A stretch of 63,034 bases of DNA from Longimicrobiales bacterium (GTDB taxonomy: Bacteria; Gemmatimonadota; Gemmatimonadetes; Longimicrobiales; Gaopeijiaceae). Shown piece after piece: positions 47,710 through 57,024 of this stretch (position 1 is its first letter; the number at the start of each line of letters is the position of its first letter). Below the pieces are notes generated by a model, which saw only the letters and a list, made by a program, of their open reading frames with translations, was not told the DNA's origin and searched no databases. The position numbers and the translations under genes are program-made. The stretch covers positions 1 to 63,034 of the forward strand of contig JANQNV010000277.1 in assembly GCA_028279425.1 (NCBI GenBank). Direction: 5' to 3'.

Positions 47710-49386
47710 CTACATCCGGCGGTAGCCCGGCCCCGCGCCGCCCTCCCGCGGCGTCCAGCGCGGGCCGAGCACATCGGTCGCCTTGCAGTCCACGCAGTTC
47801 GGGGCGTTGACGATCAGCTTGTCCCCCTCGCGCTCGTAGACGCCGGCGGGACAGAGATGCACGTACATCTCGGCGGCCTCCGGGGTGATGTCGTCTCCCA
47901 CGATCAGGTGGCTCGGGATGTCGTCCCGCGTCTGATTCCCGGACTTGAAGACCGCGTCGACCTTGCTGAAGGTCAGCTTCCCGTCGGGCACGAACGGCGT
48001 CTCACCATCCAGCGTCTTCCGCTCGGCCGCATCTTCTTCGACGCTGATCTTTCCGCCCGGGAAGGCGCCCCCGGTGAGCGTCATCAGGCCGGCGCGCACC
48101 CCGCCCCCGACGAATCCCTTCTTGAAGGCCAGTCGCATGTTGCGCGTCTTCTTCATGTCCGTCGCGATGTAGCTCGCATCTACGCTTTCGGTGTAGCTCT
48201 TCAGCCCCTCGGACGACACGTCGTCCGCCTTCAGTCCTGCGAAGATGGCTCGCGCAGCGAGCATTCCGGAGTGCATCGCGTAGTGGATCCCCTTGAGCGA
48301 GGGCACGTCCACGTAGCCCGCGGAGTCGCCCACGACGATCAACCCATTGCCGTGGCGTCGCTCCGGGAGCGAATAGAAGCCGCCCTCGGGGATCGTCTTG
48401 GCCCCCCATTCGACCATCTCGCCGCCCTCGAGATAGGGACGGAAGAGCGGGTGGAGCTTCAGGCGCTGCAGGAGCTCGTGCACGTCGAGGCGGGCGTCCT
48501 CGTAGTCGAGCCCGACCACGAGGCCGAGCGAGACGAGGTTGTCTTCGAGCGGATACATCCAGGAACCGCCGAAGGCGTCACCCGGCAGCGGCCAACCCAG
48601 CGTGTGGATGATCCGGTCGAGCGGCTTCTTGGTCTCCCACATCTCCTTGACGCCGAGGGCGTAGATCTGGGGATTCTGGCTCTGCACGCCATCCCACTCG
48701 TACCACGCCTGCGACAGTGTGCCGCGCGAGCCTTCGCTCAGTACAGTGACCCGCGCGGTGATGTCCATTGCGGGCATCGCGTCGCTTCCCGTCGGCTGAC
48801 CGTCGCGGTCGAGCCCCGACGGGGTGGTCCGCACTCCCCGGACGGTGCGACCGTCGACGAGGAGCGAATCGGCGGGAAACCCCGGAAACACGTTGATCCC
48901 GGCCTCTTCGGCCTTTTCGCCCAACCACCGCACCATCTCCGAAAGCGACGCCACGTAGTTGCCGTGGTTCTTCATCGTCGGAGGCGTGGGCAGCTTGATC
49001 GACGACTTCTCACGCAGCATGTAGACCGACTCCCGCGAGACGGCCTGTCGGAAGGGGAAGTCAGAGTCGGATAGGTCGGGAAACAACTCGCGGAACGCCC
49101 GCGGATTGACGACGGCACCGGAGAGAGAGTGCTCTCCGAGCGAAGCCGCCTTCTCGAGGACGCCGATCTCGATGTCGCCCAGCTCCCCGCCGGCCTCGTT
49201 GTCCTGCCGTACCAGCCGCTCGAGTTCCAGAGCACCGGCCAGCCCCGCGGGACCTCCACCCACGAACACCACGTCCATGGGCACCGCTTCTTCATCGGGC
49301 GTCTCGTCCAGCACGAGTCGGTCGAGAGGCAGCCGGGGCTGATGGTCGAGCGGGCGAACGGTTCCCTTCAGAGCGTCCTGAGCCAT
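47710..49386 (-). CDS. Electron transfer flavoprotein-quinone oxidoreductase (ETF-QO)
   Basis: About 558 aa from ATG 49386 (GGAAGGA just upstream). FAD motif VVFVGGGPAGLAGALELERL, membrane-side quinone region (GWPLPGDAFGGSWMYP) and SGYVDVPSLKGIHYAMHSG are typical. It passes electrons from ETF to the quinone pool, which would feed Alternative Complex III. In the C-terminal Fe-S region only C512, C531 and C534 are found; the fourth Cys of the human enzyme (C592) is T537 (CVDCKATD). It converges with the helicase gene across 38 bp. Confidence 0.9.
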   Translation of the reverse strand: MAQDALKGTVRPLDHQPRLPLDRLVLDETPDEEAVPMDVVFVGGGPAGLAGALELERLVRQDNEAGGELGDIEIGVLEKAASLGEHSLSGAVVNPRAFRELFPDLSDSDFPFRQAVSRESVYMLREKSSIKLPTPPTMKNHGNYVASLSEMVRWLGEKAEEAGINVFPGFPADSLLVDGRTVRGVRTTPSGLDRDGQPTGSDAMPAMDITARVTVLSEGSRGTLSQAWYEWDGVQSQNPQIYALGVKEMWETKKPLDRIIHTLGWPLPGDAFGGSWMYPLEDNLVSLGLVVGLDYEDARLDVHELLQRLKLHPLFRPYLEGGEMVEWGAKTIPEGGFYSLPERRHGNGLIVVGDSAGYVDVPSLKGIHYAMHSGMLAARAIFAGLKADDVSSEGLKSYTESVDASYIATDMKKTRNMRLAFKKGFVGGGVRAGLMTLTGGAFPGGKISVEEDAAERKTLDGETPFVPDGKLTFSKVDAVFKSGNQTRDDIPSHLIVGDDITPEAAEMYVHLCPAGVYEREGDKLIVNAPNCVDCKATDVLGPRWTPREGGAGPGYRRM

Positions 49387-49527
49387 GCGATCCTTCCGGG
49401 GGAAATACGACGAATCTCCGGGCCGACGGGCGTCGGGACCCTGCCTCGGACCCGGGTGTAGCTTCCAGCCCTTCAAGATACCCCAACTGGGGGGCTGAGA
49501 CAGGTCCCCCGCGAGGAGCAGCCGCGC

Positions 49528-50988
49528 ATGTCCCTGAATCGTCCCGCCACCGTTGGAGACCTTCGCGCGTCCGGCTACCGACCGCGATCGGTCAAGGAGG
49601 AGATTCGTGGGAACCTGCTGACGAAGCTTCGGGCCGGGGTGGATCTCTTCCCGGGCGTGCTCGGCTACGACGACACGGTGGTGCCGCAGATCGTCAATGC
49701 ACTGCTCTCGAAGCACGACTTCATCCTCCTCGGCCTCCGGGGCCAGGCGAAGAGCCGGATTCTTCGGGAGTTGGCCGGACTGCTCGACGACGAGGTGCCC
49801 GTGCTTCGCGGGAGTGAGGTCAACGACGATCCGCTGGCGCCCATCTCGAAGTACGCGAAGGAACTGCTCCGCGAAGAGGGTGACGACGCTCCTGTTGCTT
49901 GGATTCCGCGCAGCCAGCGCTACGTCGAAAAGCTCGCCACGCCCGATGTGACCATCGCCGACGTGATCGGCGACGTGGATCCGATCAAGGCCGCGCGGGG
50001 CGGACACATCCTCGCCGACGAGCTGACGATCCACTTCGGACTGCTCCCCCGCGCCAACCGAGGCATCTTCGCGATCAATGAGCTCCCGGATCTCTCGGGC
50101 AAGATCCAGGTGGGTTTGTTCAACGTCCTCCAGGAGGGCGACGTCCAGATCAAGGGGTACCCGATCCGGCTACCGCTCGACGTGCTGATGGTGTTCACGG
50201 CCAACCCCGAAGACTACACGGCCCGCGGCAAGATCATCACTCCGCTCAAGGACCGGATCGGCTCGGAGATCCGCACCCACTACCCGACCGACCTCGACAT
50301 CGGTGTGGACGTGACACGTCAGGAGGCCTGGACCGACCGCGGGGAACTCGGCGTGGAGATCCCCGAGATCGTCGCCGAGGTCGTCGAGCGGATCGCCTTC
50401 CTCGCCCGCGACGACAAGCGGATCGATCAGCGGTCGGGTGTGAGCCAGCGCATGCCCATCACCACCCTCGAAATGGTGGTGTCGAATGCGGAACGCCGAG
50501 CTCTGCTCCTGGGCGAGGAGCAGGCCGTACCCAGGATCGTCGACATCTACGCCGCCCTTCCCGCGATCACCGGGAAGATGGAGTTGGAGTACGAGGGAGA
50601 GCTCCACGGTCACGAGAAGATCGGTCGCGAACTCGTGAGCGCGGCAGCCCACGGTGTGTACAGCGCGCGCGCCGGTGGGGCCGACGTCGACGACATCGTG
50701 GACTACTTCGAGCGTGGCAGCGCACTCCAGGTGGGCGAAGAATCTTCAGCGGAGGCCTGTATCGAAGGCTTCTCGACGGTGCCCGGCCTCATGGATCTCG
50801 TGCACACCGTCGGGCTGGCCTCGGATCAGTCGTCGAACGGCGCGCGCGCCGCCGCCTGCGAGCTCGTGCTCGAGGCGCTGGTTGCGGAACGTCGGGTGAG
50901 CCGGACGTCGTCGGGCAGCTATCGCCGCGCCCCGCACGAGGATTCGAGCAGCGGCTTCAAGGGGTTCGACCCCTTCGGCACGGCCTGA
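49528..50988 (+). CDS. Magnesium-chelatase-I-like AAA+ ATPase
   Basis: 486 aa; GAGGAG precedes the start. It belongs to the MgChl/ChlI-like AAA+ group: Walker A variant GLRGQAKSR, Walker B ILADELTIHFG, and NRGIFAINELPDLSG with MVFTANPEDYT. Such ATPases usually work with a VWA-domain partner, but none lies next to it. Chlorophyll or cobalamin synthesis is unlikely, since no pathway genes are near. The function is unknown; a chaperone-like MoxR role is the likeliest reading. Confidence 0.85.
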   Translation: MSLNRPATVGDLRASGYRPRSVKEEIRGNLLTKLRAGVDLFPGVLGYDDTVVPQIVNALLSKHDFILLGLRGQAKSRILRELAGLLDDEVPVLRGSEVNDDPLAPISKYAKELLREEGDDAPVAWIPRSQRYVEKLATPDVTIADVIGDVDPIKAARGGHILADELTIHFGLLPRANRGIFAINELPDLSGKIQVGLFNVLQEGDVQIKGYPIRLPLDVLMVFTANPEDYTARGKIITPLKDRIGSEIRTHYPTDLDIGVDVTRQEAWTDRGELGVEIPEIVAEVVERIAFLARDDKRIDQRSGVSQRMPITTLEMVVSNAERRALLLGEEQAVPRIVDIYAALPAITGKMELEYEGELHGHEKIGRELVSAAAHGVYSARAGGADVDDIVDYFERGSALQVGEESSAEACIEGFSTVPGLMDLVHTVGLASDQSSNGARAAACELVLEALVAERRVSRTSSGSYRRAPHEDSSSGFKGFDPFGTA

Positions 50989-51034
50989 GGGCTCGATCGA
51001 GGGTCTCCAAGCCAACCGTCTCACAATGAAACGA

Positions 51035-51064
51035 GGGCCGCGGGAGCATCGGCTCCCGCGGCCC
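51035..51064. terminator. Bidirectional intrinsic terminator-like hairpin
   Basis: A perfect 13-bp GC-rich stem (51035-51047 and 51052-51064) with a 4-base ATCG loop, between the convergent AAA+ ATPase and secreted-protein genes. Short T-rich stretches follow on both sides (TTCAT on plus, TTTCATTG on minus), so it can serve both. Confidence 0.85.
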
Positions 51065-51115
51065 TTCATCTACACGCTTGGTCTTGCGCCCGACCCCGAG
51101 GGCCGGAGGTCGAAA

Positions 51116-51526
51116 TCAGTTCTGGACGACCTCGTTGATCTCGATGTCGGAGAGGTCGAGCGTGGGCTCGATCCACACCGTGACCTGACGTACGCGATCG
51201 CTGCTCAGCAACGCCGTCTTGAGCGCGTCCTCCGCCGACACCGACGAAAAGGCGTCGACCGGGGTCGGGACGAACTTCAGGCGGTACTCGGTCGAGGCGA
51301 GCTTGGCCGGCACCTCGACGGAGGTCACCGCACCGCGCTGGACCAGTCCGAGGCTGTGAATACGACCCTCGGCATCCTCGGCGAACACGCGCACGGGTAC
51401 CGTGTGCGAGTTCACGACGTACACCTCGATCTCATCGTTCTCGGGGTTGCTGCCGGCGGCGGGAGCCGGAGCAGCGACGGCGGTCGCGAGAGCGAGCGCG
51501 AAGGCGCCCGTGATCATGCGGTTCAT
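51116..51526 (-). CDS. Secreted protein of unknown function
   Basis: About 136 aa from ATG 51526 (GAGGTAG upstream). It has a clear signal peptide (MNRMITGAFALALATAVAAP ending near APAAG) and a beta-rich mature part (IEVYVVNSHTVPVRVFAED, LVQRGAVTSVEVPAKL, TEYRLKFVPT). No known family was recognised; a small periplasmic beta-sandwich is likely. Its upstream region has an inverted repeat that may be an operator. Confidence 0.75.
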   Translation of the reverse strand: MNRMITGAFALALATAVAAPAPAAGSNPENDEIEVYVVNSHTVPVRVFAEDAEGRIHSLGLVQRGAVTSVEVPAKLASTEYRLKFVPTPVDAFSSVSAEDALKTALLSSDRVRQVTVWIEPTLDLSDIEINEVVQN

Positions 51527-51595
51527 GGCACTACCTCGATCTATGGGTTCAAAGAGCCTCGGGGAGGCCCGTCGTTGAGTCTGCGAGACTACTCC

Positions 51596-51627
51596 TGTAC
51601 AGCCAAAGAGTTTCGTTTGGTTGTACA
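51596..51627. promoter_or_regulatory. Imperfect 12-bp inverted repeat
   Basis: TGTACAGCCAAA at 51596 and TTTGGTTGTACA at 51616 pair at 11 of 12 positions across an 8-base spacer, 70 bp upstream of the secreted-protein start. It could be an operator or an RNA hairpin in the leader. Confidence 0.5.
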
Positions 51628-51789
51628 CGTGAAGCGTAGATCATACCTACGCGCAGAACGGCGATTCGACCTCCCAATCAGTGAGGGGTGATTCGGGTTC
51701 CCGCGCCCCTCTCTCGTCCATGCGCGGGATCGAGCCGGAAAGTGACATCGGTCGGCCGTTCCTTGACCGCCGCCCCTCTCCTTGCAAAA

Positions 51790-51808
51790 CTAGGAGAGTC
51801 TCTCCTAG
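51790..51808. promoter_or_regulatory. Palindromic PadR-type operator candidate
   Basis: CTAGGAGAG-T-CTCTCCTAG: two perfect 9-bp arms around one base, 18 bp before the padR start and over the expected -10 region of a promoter with TTGACC at 51763-51768. This position suits autorepression by PadR and control of the downstream ADOP permease. Confidence 0.7.
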
Positions 51809-51826
51809 AAAAACATAGGGAACGCG

Positions 51827-52165
51827 ATGCTGGGTACACGAGAACTGCTTCCGGGCACGTTGGACATGCTGATCCTCAAGGCGCTTTCGCTGGGACCGGC
51901 CCACGGCTACGGCGTGCTGCTCCGAATCGAGGAGACCTCGAAGGGCCTGCTGAGCCTGGAACAGGGGTCCCTCTACCCGGCGCTCGCGCGTCTCGAAACG
52001 AGGGGCGCGATCCGATCGGAGTGGGGACGCTCCGACAACAACCGGCGGGCGAAGTTCTACCGGCTGACCGATGCGGGGACGGGGCAGCTCGCCGGTGAGA
52101 CGGATCGCTGGGCCGAGATGGTAGAGGCGGTCTTCAACGTGTTGGATGCCGAAGCGGGGACGTAG
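51827..52165 (+). CDS. PadR-family transcriptional regulator
   Basis: 112 aa. The PadR winged-helix is complete: LLPGTLDMLILKALSLGPAH, GYGVLLRIEETSKG, LEQGSLYPALARLETRGAI, AKFYRLTDAGTGQL. The short form is typical of regulators that sit before ADOP-type permeases in Acidobacteriota and Gemmatimonadota. The palindrome upstream is its likely target. The permease gene follows after 45 bp. Confidence 0.92.
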   Translation: MLGTRELLPGTLDMLILKALSLGPAHGYGVLLRIEETSKGLLSLEQGSLYPALARLETRGAIRSEWGRSDNNRRAKFYRLTDAGTGQLAGETDRWAEMVEAVFNVLDAEAGT

Positions 52166-52210
52166 GACACCGGGGGCGACGGGAACGACGGGACGACGAG
52201 GAGATCGACG

Positions 52211-54856
52211 ATGCCAGGACTATGGGAGAGAATTCGGCGGCTGCGCTCGGGAGGGGATGACCACCGAGCCCTGGACCGCGAGGTGGAGTTCCACCTGCAA
52301 GCCCAAACCGATGATCTGATTCGCGAGGGGTGGGAGCCCCGCGCCGCACGGCGGGAGGCCATGCGGCGGTTCGGCAACCCCGAACGCATCAAGGAAAACA
52401 CCCGGCGCGTCTACGGACTCGCCCCCTTCGACGAGCTGGGGCGCAACGCGCGCTTCGCCGTGCGGGGCCTCCTGCGCGACCCCGTGTTTTCGATCACCTT
52501 CGTCGTCACGCTCGCGCTCACCGTCGGGCTCGGCACCGTGGCCTACGGAGTCGGCAGCGCCGCACTCTGGAGCCCGCTTCCGTATCCTGCGCCCGACCGT
52601 CTCGCCCAGGTCGCCCTGTATCGTGCAGATCAAGGGATCAATCCCTCTCTGCTCGCCGTGGACGGTTCCACCTGGGAGCAATTCCGCGATCGCGGCGAGC
52701 CGTTCCAGCGCGCGGTCTACTCCGGTTGGGGCGCCGGCGTGAATCTCAGCACCGACGCCGCCGCGGCCTTCGTGACCCAGCAGCGCGTAGGTACGGGCTA
52801 CTTCGAGACGCTGGGTGTGCTTCCCACGCGCGGACGGGAGTTCACGCCGAGCGAAGACACACCCGAGGGACCGGCCGTAGCGATCCTGAGCCACGACCTC
52901 TGGATGAGCACCTTCGACGGCGACCCCGACGTGCTCGGCGGGACGGTTCGCCTCAAGGGAGAGCCGCACACGGTGGTGGGCATCATGCCCGAGGGGTTCC
53001 GTTCGCCGGCCCGCGCCGATGTCTGGACGCCGCTCCGCCCGTCGCGCCGCGGCGAAGGTAGCGGCACCAACTACGGCATCCTGGCGCGAATGCCCGCGGG
53101 AATGTCGCTCGAGGAGGCCAACCGTCGAGTGGCGGGTGTGGCCGCCCCCCAGAACTGGCTCGACCGCGACGCCGGCTTCCGCTTCGGCATGACGTCATTC
53201 CAGGAGTCGCAAACCGCCGGAGCGCGCACGCCCGTGTTGGTGCTCCTCGGCAGCATCGCCCTGATGCTTCTGGTCGGCTGGGCGAACCTGGCCGGGCTCC
53301 AGATCGCTCGCACCCTCAGCCGGCGCCCCGAACTCGCGACCCGGCGGGCGCTCGGGGGCGGGACGGCAGTGCTCGTGCGGCAGATGACCGTCGAGAATCT
53401 GGTACTGGCCGCTCTCGGTGGAGCGGTCGGTCTGGTCCTGGCCGTCGTGGCGTCGCCAAGACTCGAGGCGCTCATTCGTTCCCAGCTCGGCACGTGGCAA
53501 CCGATGCCCGGCGCAGTGTCGTTGACGGTGGCCGCCACCCTTCTCACCCTCGTCGCCTTCGTGGTATTCGCCGCCGTCCCGTTGGTACGCGCGGCCCGCC
53601 CCGGGGTCGAACGCCTGGTCGTCGCCGGCAGTCGGGTGGTGGGTCGGGAGCGCCACGTCGGTCGCAAGGTCCTGCTCGTCGGCCAAATGGCCATGGTCAC
53701 CGTGCTCCTCTTCGCCGCCGGCCTGCTCGCCCGAAGCTACGGCCATCTCAACAGCCTCGACCCGGGATTCCGAGCCGACGGACTCTACTCGGTACAGTAC
53801 TCGCTCGATGACGCGCGATTCGCAGAAGCGGCTCCCGTTCAGGAGCTGTTCCGCGAGAGCCTCGCCGCCCTCGAGCGTGCACCGACGATCGCATCGGCCG
53901 CCGTCTCGCTCACGCTGCCCTACGAGCGTCCCCTGAACATGCCGTTCCGCCACCCGGGCGAAGAGCAGGGCCGCACGACCAACGTCTCGTACGTCACCGA
54001 CGCGTTCTTCGAGACCCTCGACATTCCCCTGCTACGGGGCCGCACGTTCGACGATCGCGACGCCCCCGAAGGCCAGGTCGCAGCCGTCGTGAACCAAGCG
54101 TTCGTCGATCGGTATCTCGAGAACCGCGATCCGCTGGGCGCTCGACTCCATATGGCGAACGGCTTCGGCGACGTGCCGGTCGTCGGTGTTGTCGGCAACG
54201 TCCAGCAGTCTGCGGGGTGGGGCGACACGACTCGACCCGTCTGGGAAACGCCTACGATGTATCTGCGCGCGGACCAGATGCCCTCGGCCTTCTTCAGAGG
54301 GGTCCACATCTGGTTCTCGCCGAGCTGGGTCGTGCGGACCGCAGACGCCGCGGGCTCGCCGGCCGGGCCGGTCGAAACCGCCTTCCAGCAGGTCGCCCCC
54401 GATCTCCCGGTCGCGCGGGCCGCGACCCTTTCGGACATCATGGACCGGGCGTTTCGCCAGCAACGCTTCGAGGCCAACTTCCTCGTGGTGATGGCGGGAC
54501 TGGCCGTGGTGCTCGCCGGGATCGGTCTGTACGGCCTCGTCTCGCAGGAGGTCCTCGAACGCCGGGGCGAAATGGGCATTCGGATGGCGATGGGTGCAAG
54601 CCCGCAGCGGGCAGTGGTGCGCACGGCGATGGGAGGGCTGGCGATGGCGGGTGTCGGCCTGCTGGTCGGCATGGCCGCCGCATACTACGCGGGCGGACTC
54701 CTCGAGAACATCATCTGGGGAATCGGCACCCTGGATCCGGTCACGCTGGTGGGCATGATCGGCGTGCTCGGAGCGCTGGCCGCGGTCGCGAGCTTCGTGC
54801 CCGCCACCCGCATCGGTCGCATGGATCCATCCAAGGTGCTTCGGGAAGAGGCGTGA
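52211..54856 (+). CDS. ADOP-type ABC transporter permease (MacB/FtsX-like)
   Basis: An 881-aa permease. A cytoplasmic N-terminal part with the ADOP signature (DREVEFHLQAQTDDLIREGW, ARREAMRRFGNPERIKE) leads to helix 1 (FSITFVVTLALTVGLGTVAY), a MacB-like periplasmic domain, three FtsX helices, a second periplasmic domain and three more helices. This is the duplicated orphan permease layout. No ATPase gene is adjacent, as usual for this family, so it must share one. The substrate is unknown; export of lipids or peptides is a guess. Confidence 0.92.
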   Translation: MPGLWERIRRLRSGGDDHRALDREVEFHLQAQTDDLIREGWEPRAARREAMRRFGNPERIKENTRRVYGLAPFDELGRNARFAVRGLLRDPVFSITFVVTLALTVGLGTVAYGVGSAALWSPLPYPAPDRLAQVALYRADQGINPSLLAVDGSTWEQFRDRGEPFQRAVYSGWGAGVNLSTDAAAAFVTQQRVGTGYFETLGVLPTRGREFTPSEDTPEGPAVAILSHDLWMSTFDGDPDVLGGTVRLKGEPHTVVGIMPEGFRSPARADVWTPLRPSRRGEGSGTNYGILARMPAGMSLEEANRRVAGVAAPQNWLDRDAGFRFGMTSFQESQTAGARTPVLVLLGSIALMLLVGWANLAGLQIARTLSRRPELATRRALGGGTAVLVRQMTVENLVLAALGGAVGLVLAVVASPRLEALIRSQLGTWQPMPGAVSLTVAATLLTLVAFVVFAAVPLVRAARPGVERLVVAGSRVVGRERHVGRKVLLVGQMAMVTVLLFAAGLLARSYGHLNSLDPGFRADGLYSVQYSLDDARFAEAAPVQELFRESLAALERAPTIASAAVSLTLPYERPLNMPFRHPGEEQGRTTNVSYVTDAFFETLDIPLLRGRTFDDRDAPEGQVAAVVNQAFVDRYLENRDPLGARLHMANGFGDVPVVGVVGNVQQSAGWGDTTRPVWETPTMYLRADQMPSAFFRGVHIWFSPSWVVRTADAAGSPAGPVETAFQQVAPDLPVARAATLSDIMDRAFRQQRFEANFLVVMAGLAVVLAGIGLYGLVSQEVLERRGEMGIRMAMGASPQRAVVRTAMGGLAMAGVGLLVGMAAAYYAGGLLENIIWGIGTLDPVTLVGMIGVLGALAAVASFVPATRIGRMDPSKVLREEA

Positions 54857-55641
54857 AGGTCGAGGCCCTGTGGCGGTTCCCCGTGAAGAGCATGCGGGGC
54901 GAGGCCCTCGACGAGGCCTTCATCGGGTTCTCGGGGGTGTACGGCGATCGCTGCTACGCCATCCACGACTCGACCGCGAGGCCCGGCTTTCCCTATCTGA
55001 CGGCTTCGCGACGAGCGGCCATGCTGCAGCTCCAGCCTCGGTTTCGGTCGCCCGCGCGGGCAGCGCACCCGCCGAATCTGACCGAGGCGACGGCGGTCGC
55101 GCCGGGCGCGACTCCCTCCAACGCGCGGGCGGGCGACCTCGATCTCGACGTGCGGACCCCGGAGGGTGATCTCCTACCGATCGATTCTCCGGAACTCCTC
55201 GAACGACTCGCGGGAGTGCCGGACCATACCCTCTCGCTGCTGAAGTCGGATCGCTCCCTCACCGACTGTCGCCCCCTGTCGCTGATCTCCATGCAGACCG
55301 TGAGGGGGATCCAGCACGAGCTCGACGACGGGGATGGCCAGGAGCTGGATCCGCGGCGGTTTCGTGCGAACATCTACCTCGATCTGGACGACGAGGCCCC
55401 ATTTGCGGAAGACGCCCTCGTGGGACGCGAGCTCGAGATCGGGCCGACCACGCGGATCGCGATCCTGGAGCGAGACCCGCGCTGCCGCATGATCTCGCTC
55501 GACCCGGACACCGGGGCCCACCATCCGGGAGTACTCCGCGCCGTCGCGCAGGCGCGCGACGGCTGCGCGGGGGTCTACGCGGCCGTTCTGGTCGAGGGCG
55601 TGGTTCACGTGGGCGACGCGGTGCGTGTGGTGGAGCGGTAG
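54853..55641 (+). CDS. MOSC-domain protein
   Basis: 262 aa from GTG 54853 (GTGA overlap with the permease stop). N-terminal beta-barrel (VEALWRFPVKSMRGEAL, GVYGDRCYAIHD) and MOSC core (RRFRANIYLDLDDEAPFAED, then ERDPRCRMISLDPDTG). C in DPRC is the conserved MOSC cysteine region. MOSC proteins handle sulfur or molybdenum-cofactor-linked reductions such as amidoxime reduction. A partner is not evident here. Confidence 0.88.
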   Translation: MKVEALWRFPVKSMRGEALDEAFIGFSGVYGDRCYAIHDSTARPGFPYLTASRRAAMLQLQPRFRSPARAAHPPNLTEATAVAPGATPSNARAGDLDLDVRTPEGDLLPIDSPELLERLAGVPDHTLSLLKSDRSLTDCRPLSLISMQTVRGIQHELDDGDGQELDPRRFRANIYLDLDDEAPFAEDALVGRELEIGPTTRIAILERDPRCRMISLDPDTGAHHPGVLRAVAQARDGCAGVYAAVLVEGVVHVGDAVRVVER

Positions 55642-55734
55642 AGCGAGAGCCGACGGCGAGCCTGCCCGTTGCCCCTCGATCGGGGTGGGCGCATCGTGTC
55701 CGGGCTCCCCGTGCCGATGCTGGAGGAACCCGAC

Positions 55735-57015
55735 ATGCCCGATTCGCCCGCCTCTGCGACCTCCGCGCGCGACCGGTTGGCCAGCTGGGCCCGAGACGCT
55801 CCCGCCGAACTGGTGCTCGGAGCGCGCGAACAGCAGGCGTTCGTCGACCGACTGACGCACACGATTCTCGACGACGTGCCCGACGCCGCGGCGCTCCGTC
55901 GCATCGAAGCCGAGGCCCGTTCGCTCGAGGGTGTACCCGTCGCGGTGGAGCTGGCCATCAAGCTCGCGGTGTCCCGGCGCTTCGTGTTGGATCACGACGA
56001 GCCCGTGCACCTGTCGGTCGTGTTTGCCGTCTACAACGAACACCATCGCCTGGGGCCAGCGAGCGCTCACCCCCACGGTGAAGACGCGCTGGCGCGCAAG
56101 ATCGAGCAACTCGACGCCCTCGTGGCCGATCGCTCGTCGTGGTCGTGGGACCTCACCGTGGTCGATGACGGGTGTCCCAACGAGAGCGGGAAGGTGGCCG
56201 AGCGGATCATCCGCGATCTGGGGAGGCAGGATCAAGCCGAAGTGCTCTTCCTGCAGGACGCGATCGACGACGGCAACCCCGCGGTGCGTGGCCTCGAGAA
56301 CACGACCGAAAGCCGAAAGGGGGGCTCCATACACTTCGGCATGTGGAGCGCCGCGTCGCGACCCCGGGCGGGCCACGTGATCGTCTTCACCGACGCCGAT
56401 CTGTCGACCCACCTCGGCCAGTGCGGGCGGCTCGTCGCTCCGATCGTGAACGGCAATGCCCTGCTGTCGATCGGATCTCGCCGGCGCCCGTTGTCGGTCG
56501 TCCTGAAGGGCGGGGCACGCAACGACCGCGGCAAGCTCTTCATCTACCTGTGGAAGCGAATGCTGGGCGCGCTCGACGGAGTGGCCGACACGCAGTGTGG
56601 CTTCAAGGCCTTCGACGCGTCTCACGTGCGTTCGTGGGTGGAGGCCTCGATCGAGCACGGCTTCGCCTTCGACATCGAGTTGCTCCTCCAGGGCGATCGC
56701 ACACGGCCGGGGGGAATCGCGCGGGTGCCGGTGGCGTGGATCGACAGCGAGGCCGCCTCGACCACCTCCGATCTACAGCCCTATCTGGCCATGCTTCGCA
56801 GCGTGGCCGCCATCGCCCGTCACCACGACGTGTCGAGCGCCGAGGCCGAACCCTTCATCCAGTTCGTCGAATCGCTCGACGAAGCCGCGTGGCACCGACT
56901 GGTGAGCCGCGTCCCGCCAACGATCGCACACCCCGAACCCCTCGAACTCGAGTCCCGGGGAGCGGTCGTGACGGCCGACGAGCTTCGCCGGGCGAGCCGT
57001 TCCACCGCCGTCTGA
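55735..57015 (+). CDS. GT2-like glycosyltransferase
   Basis: About 426 aa from ATG 55735, with GGAGG 8 bp upstream; earlier in-frame starts lack a good ribosome-binding site. After about 100 helical residues comes a GT-A fold: LSVVFAVYNEHHRL, LTVVDDGCPNES, the D-x-D motif in VIVFTDADLSTH, and a GFKAFDASHV segment. No membrane helices are evident, so it is probably cytosolic or peripheral. Donor and acceptor are unknown. Confidence 0.8.
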   Translation: MPDSPASATSARDRLASWARDAPAELVLGAREQQAFVDRLTHTILDDVPDAAALRRIEAEARSLEGVPVAVELAIKLAVSRRFVLDHDEPVHLSVVFAVYNEHHRLGPASAHPHGEDALARKIEQLDALVADRSSWSWDLTVVDDGCPNESGKVAERIIRDLGRQDQAEVLFLQDAIDDGNPAVRGLENTTESRKGGSIHFGMWSAASRPRAGHVIVFTDADLSTHLGQCGRLVAPIVNGNALLSIGSRRRPLSVVLKGGARNDRGKLFIYLWKRMLGALDGVADTQCGFKAFDASHVRSWVEASIEHGFAFDIELLLQGDRTRPGGIARVPVAWIDSEAASTTSDLQPYLAMLRSVAAIARHHDVSSAEAEPFIQFVESLDEAAWHRLVSRVPPTIAHPEPLELESRGAVVTADELRRASRSTAV

Positions 57016-57024
57016 GGCGACGCC

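Larger units (their letters stand above)
51527..51826. promoter_or_regulatory. 300-bp regulatory region between the secreted-protein gene and padR
   Basis: No gene fits here. It contains, from left to right, a 5-bp GC hairpin (51556-51568), a 12-bp inverted repeat with one mismatch (51596-51607 and 51616-51627), a TTGACC -35-like hexamer (51763-51768) and the padR palindrome (51790-51808). Confidence 0.6.

Noticed and set aside
49528..50988. Chlorophyll or cobalamin magnesium/cobalt chelatase subunit
   Set aside because: No chlH/chlD, VWA partner or pathway genes are near; the sequence fits a generic MgChl-like AAA+ ATPase.
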